Below are positions 56,809 to 64,000 of a stretch of 64,000 nt of DNA, in pieces. The notes beneath the pieces were generated by a model, which saw nothing but the letters and a program-made list of their open reading frames with translations, was not told the origin of the DNA and ran no database searches. The DNA lies in NCBI GenBank assembly GCA_034401135.1, contig JAWZSP010000008.1:2728001-2792000 (forward strand), written 5' to 3'. Each line of letters begins with the position of its first letter. Position 1 is the stretch's first letter. Both the position numbers and the translations under genes were made by a program. Source of the DNA: Volutella citrinella. Lineage: Eukaryota; Ascomycota; Sordariomycetes; Hypocreales; Nectriaceae.

Positions 56809-56850
56809 CGGCGTAATCCCCTCGGCGGAATTCCCTCGGCGAAATCCCCC
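56809..56850 (+). promoter_or_regulatory. Three tandem 14-bp repeats, CGGCGNAATYCCC
   Basis: CGGCGTAATCCCC at 56809, CGGCGGAATTCCC at 56823 and CGGCGAAATCCCC at 56837 are spaced exactly 14 bp. Each holds a CGG triplet and an AATYCCC core like the half-sites of the cluster's other promoters. They lie about 195-235 bp before the start of the GH35-like gene. They are a candidate multimeric binding site for the Zn2Cys6 regulator at 63150. Confidence 0.6.
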
Positions 56851-57043
56851 ACTGTGGGCCACGAGGGACAAATATCCTCGTGGAGCAGGCAAGAGGACCA
56901 TGGGTGGAAATAGTCAGCGACAGGGGCATACATCAGCGCCTCCGACCCACTGATCAAATAATGAGCTGGGGAGCCGTCACGCAACATCGCCAGCTCAATC
57001 TCAACGCCAACCCAGTATCCAAGAATCCTGATTGAGGCTACCC

Positions 57044-58759
57044 ATGATGACAATCATTGGAATCCCCCATTTGCAGCGCACCAAAGCTTCGGCGCAGCTG
57101 ATGGTCAAGGGGAAACCCTTCTTGATGCTGCCATGCGAGACCCATAACTCGTCCTTCTCATCCGCCGAGTATATGGACTCTCTCTGGGCCAACCTAAAAC
57201 AATGCAACTTCAATACTATCCTCGGGAGCGTCTCGTGGGAGAGCATTGAGCCTCAAGAGGGCGCCTTTGACTTTTCAGAGCTTGACAAGGTTATTGTGGG
57301 AGCCCGAAAGCACGGCTTGCATCTTGTCATCCTTTGGTTCGGCTCCTACAAGAATGGAATGAGCAGCTACGCGCCTAGTTGGGTGAAGAAGGATTATAAG
57401 CGCTTCCCGCGTGTTCACATCAATGACGAGAACCAGCGCCTCAAGTCAATCGAGGTGCTGTCGCCATTCTGCCAAGCTACCTGGGAGGCAGATGCTCGGG
57501 CCTTTGCGGCACTGCTGCGGCACATCAAGGAGGTGGATGAGAGCCACAGCACCGTCCTTATGGTACAGGTCGAGAACGAGTGTGGTGTCTTGGGAGACTC
57601 TCGAGACCGAAGCAAGCTGGCGGATGAAGCATTCGCGCAGCCCATCCCGGCGGATCTGCTGGAATATTTGACCTCCAAAGAGAGACTGCACCCGGAACTC
57701 GAGAGAAAGTTCCCTGATTTCTGCAATTCCGTATCCTCTCAGGGACCCACGACATGGGAACAAGCCTTTGGGAAGGGGGTTTTCGCAGATGAGATGCTCA
57801 TGGTACGGGCGTATGCCAACTTCCTGGGCAAGGTGGCGGAGGCGGGCAAGAAAGAGTATCCTCTGCCCATGTTCGCCAACGTCTGGCTCAACACCGACGA
57901 TGAGTCCGTCTTTGACGGCGATGGCCTCCCTGCGGCGTTTGGAAAGTCTATGATGGTTGGAGGAGGCACGAAGCCGGGCGTGTTTCCATCTGGAGGCCCT
58001 TGTCCTCATACCATGGATATTTACAGATTCTGTGCTCCTCATTTGGACATGCTTACGCCAGACATCTACCTCCAAAAGTATGACTGGGTCTGCAAGCAGT
58101 ACAGATACGACAACCAGCCTCTGTTGATACCCGAGCAGCGCGCAGATGGACGGGGAGCTCGCAGGGCATGGCTCGCCTATGGAACCTACAGCGCTCTCGG
58201 ATGCTCTCCTTTCGGCATTGACGAGAAGGACTGGAGGGAAAGCGAGTTTACAAAGCCGTATGGGTTGCTGTCCAAGATGCAGAGTCACATCCTCGAGGCC
58301 CAGGCAAACAGCCCCGACGACATGGTTGGCTTCTTCTTTGACAATCACGTCGAGGGCAAGACGGACTCATGGACGCACCAGCTCGGCGGCTACACCCTGA
58401 GCATCACGCGCTCCTTTACATTTGGCAAACCCACCCCGGGCTACGGCATCATAATCCACCGCGGCCAGGGCCGGTTCTTGCTTATTGGGCAGGGGTTTCA
58501 GGTCAAGTTCTCGAGCCAGAGCGCCACCGCCACATACACTGGCATTCTAGACTTCACGGAGCTCCATGTGGACGACAAGGGTAACCTGACGCCGGGCCGG
58601 AAGCTGAACGGTGACCAGCGGATGGGTGGCGATCTGGCCATCATGCCCGCGGAAGAGGTCGACCTTGGTGGGTTCCCCATCTGGGTGACACCAGCAGCAA
58701 GGACCATGGTTGCGGAGTGCACTGCGTATGCCATTGAAGAGCCGGAGGATCTATTTTGA
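57044..58759 (+). CDS. GH35/GH42-like beta-galactosidase with DUF5597-like C terminus
   Basis: A single-exon, 571-residue protein from the ATG at 57044; a second in-frame ATG follows directly. No signal peptide is present. The clan A (beta/alpha)8 domain has VSWESIEPQEGAFDFSELD, typical of GH42/GH35 enzymes. It has the probable acid/base pair in VQVENECGVLGDS (NE within ENE) and a probable nucleophile glutamate in LLIPEQRAD. From about residue 415 there is a C-terminal beta domain with GYTLSITRSFTFG and GRFLLIGQGFQV, matching the DUF5597 region. Related proteins act as beta-galactosidases. With GH3, GH43 and a sugar porter beside it, a role on galactosylated xylo-oligosaccharides is plausible but not shown. 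Confidence 0.88.
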   Translation: MMTIIGIPHLQRTKASAQLMVKGKPFLMLPCETHNSSFSSAEYMDSLWANLKQCNFNTILGSVSWESIEPQEGAFDFSELDKVIVGARKHGLHLVILWFGSYKNGMSSYAPSWVKKDYKRFPRVHINDENQRLKSIEVLSPFCQATWEADARAFAALLRHIKEVDESHSTVLMVQVENECGVLGDSRDRSKLADEAFAQPIPADLLEYLTSKERLHPELERKFPDFCNSVSSQGPTTWEQAFGKGVFADEMLMVRAYANFLGKVAEAGKKEYPLPMFANVWLNTDDESVFDGDGLPAAFGKSMMVGGGTKPGVFPSGGPCPHTMDIYRFCAPHLDMLTPDIYLQKYDWVCKQYRYDNQPLLIPEQRADGRGARRAWLAYGTYSALGCSPFGIDEKDWRESEFTKPYGLLSKMQSHILEAQANSPDDMVGFFFDNHVEGKTDSWTHQLGGYTLSITRSFTFGKPTPGYGIIIHRGQGRFLLIGQGFQVKFSSQSATATYTGILDFTELHVDDKGNLTPGRKLNGDQRMGGDLAIMPAEEVDLGGFPIWVTPAARTMVAECTAYAIEEPEDLF

Positions 58760-59588
58760 GGCTCGAATTAGGATAGAAGAGGAGTTATTAATCAGTACTC
58801 ATGTCATAGTAAATTAAAAATGATGAGCCCGTTTGTCCTCTTCTGTGCTGCCGTATAGCTATTTCATGAGCCTGGACGGAGACAAGCCTGGGAACTTACG
58901 ACTTGGCTTCTATTGCCTGCTGTCATTCGGCCGCAAAAACGACTACCTTTGAAGGCGCACTAAATACTTCAAGCTTCCGGGACCCGGCAATATGGTCGCA
59001 TATCGTGCCCACACAAAAGGCTCACGAGGGGCCCAAGAACAGCTCCACCCCGCCCATCAGTCGACGACTCGTTGCGCTATGCGACTCAAATTACCCACTC
59101 ATAATTCTCCTCGGGGAATTGGCCCCATGCAGAATGGGTTGACTCAGGAATCCCCGAAGTTTGTCTCCTCAGCCTCTCGCCTCCTTTGAGTCCGACAAAG
59201 TCTGCATTGCGACAATTGAAGCCACCCAACCCCAGCTTTTCTCCATTATTGGAGCGGCTAGCGTAGGAGAAACTGGAGAAGGGCACCGGCGAATTCTCGC
59301 ACCCCAGGTCGCCCAGTTGCCCAGACCGGGGAACGACCGGCCGGTTGGGTCTGAGTCTTGACCAGTTCTCCCCACATGCAACGCCTGATGGACGGACCCG
59401 AGCAGCCACGAGTTCTCATGACTCCCTTGTCGACTCGTCTACGCTAGCCGTTCTGGACCGTGGTCGGGAACCCTTGACGGATTATAAGTACGGCAGGGAA
59501 GCCATCAACATCTTCGTCCTAAAACACAGGATCCAACCAACACAACCATCGAGTTTGGCCATTGGACCAATACGACGCACCATCCATC
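58760..59588. other. Intergenic, sugar-porter promoter
   Basis: No gene is seen. It holds the inverted half-sites at 59111-59157 and probably the whole regulatory region of the transporter. Confidence 0.45.
59111..59157 (+). promoter_or_regulatory. Candidate regulator sites, sugar-porter promoter
   Basis: TCGGGGAATT at 59111-59120 and its near complement AATCCCCGA at 59149-59157 face each other 28 bp apart, about 430-480 bp before the transporter start. The same TCGGGG/CCCCGA half-sites occur in the GH43 promoter. Confidence 0.5.
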
Positions 59589-61383
59589 ATGTCTTCTGAC
59601 GCAAAGCCCTCCATGGAGAAGGTCGGTGCTGTAAGTTGCTCTGTCCAGGGATGGCCGACACCTGTCACCAGCATTGACAATGGCATGATGGCTAACACCA
59701 ATGGCTCGCAGGAGACCAACCACCACGAAGTCCCCGGTGCTGCCCGGACGGCAGCCGGAGCCGATGAGCACAACTTTGGCTTCCAGCAATGGAAGCACAA
59801 CGTCAAGTCCTTCAGGTACCACAAGCGCGTCTCCATGTGGTGCCTCATCGCCCTCCTGCTGCTCGTCAACTTCGGCTTCGACGGCATCATCGCCGGCCAG
59901 GCCCTCGCCTTCCTCCAGTTCCGCAAGGACTTTGGCACATTCTACGAGCCGACCAACGACTACGTCGTCGACGCTACATGGCAGTCCCTGTGGGCGGCCG
60001 CCAACACGCTCGGCGTCATCATTGGCAGCTTCTTCTCGGGCTTCACAAACGACAAGTACGGCCGCAAGCTCGCCTTCTGGATGCACATTGCCATGTCCAT
60101 TGCCAGCAGCTTCGCCCTCGTCTTCGCCCCAAACCTGCAGACGCTCTTTGGCGCCAAGCTCATCTTTGGTGTTGCTATTGGCATGGCCTACACGACGGCG
60201 CCGCTGTACGTGGTCGAGAACGCGCCGACTGAGGTACGCGGCGCCCTCATGTCCATGTTCAACACCTTTGTTGTCTTTGGGCAGTTCCTCGCTGTTGTCG
60301 TCGCAAACCCGCTGTCGACTGTCCAGGGATCTTGGTCCTACAAGGGCACCTTTTGCCTGACCTTTATGATCCCTGCCATTCTACTCTTCGCGTTCCCCTT
60401 CATGCCCGAGTCACCAGTCTGGTACGTGATGAAGGGTCGTGATGAGGATGCTCGCAAGGCCATCGTCAAGCTTCACAACATGTCCGACCCCCAGCTTGTC
60501 GAGGACAAGATGGCCGAGATCCGATCGATGATCCAGTCGTCCTCGCAACAGAACCAGACCAACAAGGACAGCAGCTACATCGAAATCTTCAAGGGGGGAA
60601 ACCTGCGCCGCACTCTCCTGATGACGACCATCTACACCTTGCACCACTGCAGCGGCATGCCTTTTATCTTAGCTTATCAGGCATACTTTTGTAAGCTCCT
60701 TAGCCTGACCTGACCCAATTCAATCTCGGCCAATGTCCACTAACAGTCCGCAGTCCAACTGTCGGGCGTCGGCAATGCCTTTGCTATTACCCTGGGATCG
60801 TTTGCCCTGATGCTGGCCGGAAACATTGGTGCTCTGGTCTTGCCCGAGTTTGTGGGCCAAAGAAACGTCATGGTGTATGGGTCTGTCCTGCTGATTGTGT
60901 GGGATCTCATCATTGCTGGGGCAGGATTCGCCGGAACAGCCAACAAGTCGGCTGTCATCGCGTCAGTGGCTTTCGTGGCGTCCTGGGCCTTCTTCTACCA
61001 GCTCACCATTGGCACCATTGGCTTTGTCGTCGCTCCCGAGATGCCCACCCAGCGACTCAGGGCCAAGACGCAGTCCTTTGCTAACATTATAGGTAACATT
61101 ATTGGCTGGGGTATTGCTTTCTCCATTCCGTACCTGGTAAGTGGTTTTCTTTCAGCCTGCATCGAATCAAGCAGCCCCTGTTGACCAATTACTGCAGTTC
61201 AACCCTGACCGGGCCAATCTTGGGGCTCGTATGTTGATCATCTTTGTCGGACTGGCAACTCCTCTTACCGTTTACCTTTGGTGGGCTCTGCCTGAGACGA
61301 GGAACCGCACGCTTGAGGAAGTCGATGCCATGTTCAACAAGACTAGCCCGGATGCCGAGAAGCAGAAGGCGGATTCCGCCTAG
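59589..61383 (+). CDS. MFS sugar porter (SP family, disaccharide/hexose type)
   Basis: A 529-residue transporter from exons 59589-59630, 59712-60690, 60754-61136 and 61198-61383. Twelve hydrophobic segments are visible. Sugar-porter motifs include FTNDKYGRKLAFW (loop 2, GRK), TAPLYVVENAPTEVRGALM (after segment 4, PxYxxExxPxxxRG) and PETRNRTLEEVDAMF (after segment 12, PETKGR-type). These fit maltose, cellodextrin, lactose or hexose permeases of fungi. It lies in the middle of the hydrolase cluster and would import the oligosaccharide that the three cytosolic hydrolases cut; this is inferred from context. The start is the ATG at 59589; an earlier frame starts with TTG. The stop overlaps the convergent hypothetical gene by 4 nt. 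Confidence 0.92.
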
Positions 61384-61946
61384 GTGGATAGATCGCAGTA
61401 GTCTTTGTCAATGCATCTGATGGACAGAGTGCCGCCTTGACCGATATAAACTATTGCTTCCATCCAGATTGTGAATGGGAATTCTCGTTGTCGCAATGCG
61501 ATTTTTTTTTTGTCTAGGTCATGGCTCTTGTCGAACATTCTGAGTCTCTTCTCTTCTTCACTGTTGTAGCGATCTCCAATAGGTCTAAACACCTTAGCGA
61601 TAGTATCAATGCTTATATCTGGCGGAGCTACGTACGGGGGAGCTGGTGATGATTGCTGGACAGCTAAGAACCATTCCTCGCACTCTGCAACCATTTTCCT
61701 AGTCAGTTCAGAGACCATATCCTTTACCTTCTTAAAGGCTCCGGGCTCTAGAGGGTCGTTACGGTGGTTTCGCTTGCTTGGAGAAAGGCTTCCTCGAGTG
61801 GGCCGGTGTGATGGCGGTAATGTATGCAGCACCATCCATGCCGACGATCCAGCATGGGTTTCAATTTTGCCAATCTCATTCAGGTCGCTGATGCCTTTCC
61901 TCGCTAGCCACACTCGAATACCATCATCTATGTTTTCGGTTGTCAT
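61380..61946 (-). CDS. Hypothetical protein, convergent with the sugar porter
   Basis: A single-exon frame of 188 residues. I do not recognise it. It is charged, with an N-terminal VWLARKGISDLNEIG, a proline-rich middle and a predicted helical region from AFKKVKDMVSELTRKMVAECEEWF to EEEKRLRMFDKSHDLDKKKIALRQ. No signal peptide or membrane segment. Its last bases overlap the sugar-porter stop codon by 4 nt. The residue pattern looks protein-like but there is no independent support. It might be a relic of a larger gene. Confidence 0.45.
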   Translation of the reverse strand: MTTENIDDGIRVWLARKGISDLNEIGKIETHAGSSAWMVLHTLPPSHRPTRGSLSPSKRNHRNDPLEPGAFKKVKDMVSELTRKMVAECEEWFLAVQQSSPAPPYVAPPDISIDTIAKVFRPIGDRYNSEEEKRLRMFDKSHDLDKKKIALRQREFPFTIWMEAIVYIGQGGTLSIRCIDKDYCDLST

Positions 61947-62319
61947 TGCAGGTTGTCCAAGCCGTTCAAGGGCAATGTTCCTGAAGATGAAGTACGAGCT
62001 ACCTTGTAAACCTGACAGGTGTTGACATTTGCCTCCAATGACCGCAAAACCACCGCCTCACCGGCCTGGCTTCTTTCTCTACCACACCCATCCCGACAAC
62101 AGCTTCCGCGCCTGATGATCTTGTTGCTACCCGAGCGCCAACCGCCCTGCTCGTCTCATCAGCCATGCCAGTGAAGCGCAGCACCCTCAGCCCGGCGAAA
62201 AGCGGCAAACTAAGTGAGTGAGATAATCAGATTTGCGGCGGCATTGACCGAAACAGCGGGCATTGGTCCGTCGAAACGGGAAGAACTTACAGTGGCTATT
62301 AGTGCTCTCAATGAACCAA
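61947..62319. other. Intergenic
   Basis: No gene is seen. It ends with ATGAACCAA just before the first tRNA-Leu copy, a string also found in part before the second. Confidence 0.4.
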
Positions 62320-62416
62320 GGCAAGATGGCCGAGCGGTCTAAGGCGCTGTGTTCAGGTTATCATCAAGTAACTTTCGCAGTCCGAAAGGGCGTGGGTTCG
62401 AATCCCACTCTTGTCA
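62320..62416 (+). tRNA. tRNA-Leu(CAG), copy 1, with 17-nt intron
   Basis: Acceptor GGCAAGA pairs with TCTTGTC, with one G-T pair. The anticodon loop TTCAGG has anticodon CAG, the anticodon stem is CTGTG/CGCAG, and the T arm is GTGGG-TTCGAAT-CCCAC. There is a long class II variable arm. Removal of 17 nt after position 37 leaves 80 nt. Its intron differs at three sites from copies 2 and 3. T-runs follow. Confidence 0.92.
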
Positions 62417-62492
62417 CTTTGCTACTTTTTTACTTCTATTTAAAAATATGTCGACTGAACTCATAGCTGTTAACATGCCGCCCCTGAACCAA

Positions 62493-62589
62493 GGCAAGAT
62501 GGCCGAGCGGTCTAAGGCGCTGTGTTCAGGTTATTATCAAGTAGCTCTCGCAGTCCGAAAGGGCGTGGGTTCGAATCCCACTCTTGTCA
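62493..62589 (+). tRNA. tRNA-Leu(CAG), copy 2, with 17-nt intron
   Basis: Mature body identical to copy 1, with three differences in the intron. A TTATTTTTT terminator follows. Confidence 0.92.
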
Positions 62590-62672
62590 TCTTATTTTTT
62601 GCCGACTCCGAAGTACGGCCTGAACGAACACAGCGGCTGTTAGCATCTCGCCGCTCAACTATCTATTAGTAA

Positions 62673-62769
62673 GGCAAGATGGCCGAGCGGTCTAAGGCGC
62701 TGTGTTCAGGTTATTATCAAGTAGCTCTCGCAGTCCGAAAGGGCGTGGGTTCGAATCCCACTCTTGTCA
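62673..62769 (+). tRNA. tRNA-Leu(CAG), copy 3, with 17-nt intron
   Basis: Identical to copy 2 over the full 97 nt, including the intron. A T-run follows. The three copies start 173 and 180 bp apart. Confidence 0.92.
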
Positions 62770-63149
62770 TCTTATCACTCTTTTTGCCTCGTACGTACGC
62801 GTGAAACTATTTTTGCACTATCCCGGACGGGCCGTGCTCCTCGGGAGTTGCGATGCCCATCGCAGTGCTTCGAAAAACGCATCACATCATCCTTGTACAA
62901 ACGATCCCGGCAGATGGCCACGCGGGTGGCTAGTGTCCACTTTTTGGCCAGATGCTAACTCCACTTGGATTGGGGCTTCAGGATTTCATACGTCGGACGG
63001 GTTAATTGGTGACCTAGAATCCCCGCAGCAGAAACTCCGCGGCGAAACTCAGACTTGGATTCCCCCATTGCCGAGTACACGACGAGTCGAGAGCAATTGT
63101 CCGAACCACACAGCGGGATCCATCAAGCACTGGCTGGTGGCATCTAATC
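62770..63149. other. Intergenic, regulator promoter
   Basis: No gene is seen. AATCCCCG at 63018-63025 matches the half-sites in the cluster promoters and lies about 125 bp before the regulator start, so it may mediate autoregulation. Confidence 0.4.
63018..63025 (+). promoter_or_regulatory. Single AATCCCCG half-site, regulator promoter
   Basis: One copy of the half-site seen in the GH43 and sugar-porter promoters. Short, so chance occurrence is possible. Confidence 0.3.
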
Positions 63150-64000
63150 ATGCCTAAGCGGGCATGTGATGCGTGCCGGCAGCGAAAAGTAAAGGTACGC
63201 TGCGGTAATCTGCGAAATCCCGACATGGGCAGTTCTCATCGCTGTGTAGTGTGACCAACACGCGCCAGTATGCAGTCACTGCAGACTTTATGACGTGCCC
63301 TGCACTTATGCAGTGCCCCAGCGCAAGAGAGGCCCGAAGCCGAGATATGCACCGGATCCCAATACTTGGCGGCCTATGGATGTTGACAGCGGCAGCGTGC
63401 CACGCATGTCGGTGACACGGTCCCGAGGAACTCCAGCATCAAATACCGACTCTCCAGGGGACCCCGTGACCCTAGAATCACCGGAGACCCTGGCCAGTAC
63501 ATCCGGGGCTTCGCCGTGCGTCACGTCTCATCCCGAGCAGGCAGCGCTATCACCAACTGTCGTGGGTATTCGTTCTCCAGTCTCCCAGGCCCAGCCCGAG
63601 GCTGTACTGGCTGAACCTGAAGCCGGATTCTCCGCACACAACGCCTTGCTTGCAGAGATCGCTGCCCGAACAAACCGTCCCGCAGAAGATGAAGTGGAGA
63701 GGTGCCTCAATGTATTCATGTATACCACCTTTACCATATTGCCAGTGGCTCACGAGCCAACTTTGCGGCGCCAGGCCACATTGGTCCCGCCTCCGAGAGT
63801 TGACAACCGTAGCGAGCCGGTTACGGCGGCCATGGTTGAAGCAGCGCGAGCATACTGTCTAACGACTGCCATCTGTAGTTGTGTCTCTCAGATGACGCCG
63901 TTAACAACTACCAGCTATGGAAAAGCCCTTGCTGAACACTTTGCCAGGGCCTCAGAGAGTGCCCTAGGCCCGTACATGGTACACGATACCGCGTGGCCTA
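63150..64000 (+). CDS. Zn(II)2Cys6 transcription factor, cut by the window end
   Basis: Two exons are visible, 63150-63194 and 63250 onward. The first encodes MPKRACDACRQRKVK; the second continues CDQHAPVCSHCRLYDVPC, giving the exact spacing C-x2-C-x6-C-x6-C-x2-C-x6-C. QRKRGPKPRY, a basic patch, follows. A proline/serine-rich linker comes next, then from about residue 150 a stretch with VERCLNVFMYTTFTILPVAHEPTLRRQA, like the start of the fungal-specific transcription factor domain. The frame stays open to the last base, so the C-terminal part lies outside the window. It resembles regulators of polysaccharide-degrading genes. Its place at the edge of the hydrolase-porter set makes it the probable pathway regulator; this is inferred. 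Confidence 0.85.

Larger units (their letters stand above)
56596..57043. other. Intergenic, promoter of the GH35-like gene
   Basis: Contains no gene. It carries an inverted repeat at 56765-56783 and the three tandem 14-bp repeats at 56809-56850. Confidence 0.5.

Noticed and set aside
57446..58348. 300-codon frame antisense to the GH35-like gene
   Set aside because: No domain; sense strand explains the openness.
1..64000. CRISPR arrays, prophage, transposase genes, rRNA
   Set aside because: Looked for and not seen; the organism is eukaryotic and no transposon-type coding sequence or terminal repeats were recognised.

Overview
The window is nuclear DNA of a filamentous ascomycete, most likely a sordariomycete. 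The evidence is dense single genes on both strands with short GT-AG introns (about 45-125 nt), GC-rich coding sequence, Zn(II)2Cys6 regulators, a PDR-type ABC transporter, an F-box protein with a DUF6546-like region, and tRNA genes interrupted by introns just after the anticodon. There are no operons, rRNA genes, CRISPR arrays or phage. I resolved introns by reading splice sites. For every multi-exon model whose exons I summed, the total is a multiple of three, except one gene that appears frameshifted. I did not sum the exons of the ABC transporter.

Layout. 1.3-6.7 kb: a kinesin-13-like motor (+) convergent with a KHA1-type K+/H+ antiporter (-), then 3.4 kb without a supportable gene. 10-12 kb: a small secreted cysteine-rich protein and an acidic repeat protein of unknown function. 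12.6-17.3 kb: tRNA-Gly, an anion:cation-symporter-type MFS permease (-) and an F-box protein (-). 19.5-20.6 kb: an HPP-family membrane protein. 21-31.6 kb: a run of small-molecule metabolism genes: a nine-exon SDR, a PhyH-family dioxygenase, ribokinase, a second MFS permease, a DHDPS-family aldolase, and divergent from it a D-2-hydroxyacid dehydrogenase. 31.7-40.2 kb: a Zn2Cys6 regulator divergent from fumarylacetoacetase, then a BAHD-like acyltransferase, maleylacetoacetate isomerase and a TesB-like acyl-CoA thioesterase. This looks like part of a homogentisate (tyrosine/phenylalanine) catabolic cluster. 40.7-45.7 kb: a full-size PDR transporter. 47.3-49.4 kb: a HerA-like P-loop ATPase gene with an apparent one-base deletion. 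49.9 kb: tRNA-Glu.

51.3-64 kb is the most interesting part: a GH3 enzyme with a PA14 insert, a GH43 enzyme, a GH35/42-like galactosidase, a sugar porter and a Zn2Cys6 regulator cut by the window edge. None of the three hydrolases has a signal peptide, so the locus reads as 'import the oligosaccharide, then hydrolyse it in the cytosol'. Several of its promoters carry TCGGGG / CCCCGA-type inverted elements, and the GH35-like promoter carries three exact-period 14-bp repeats. A hypothetical gene and three tandem intron-containing tRNA-Leu(CAG) genes lie between the transporter and the regulator.

All function calls come from motifs and family knowledge; no database search was run.
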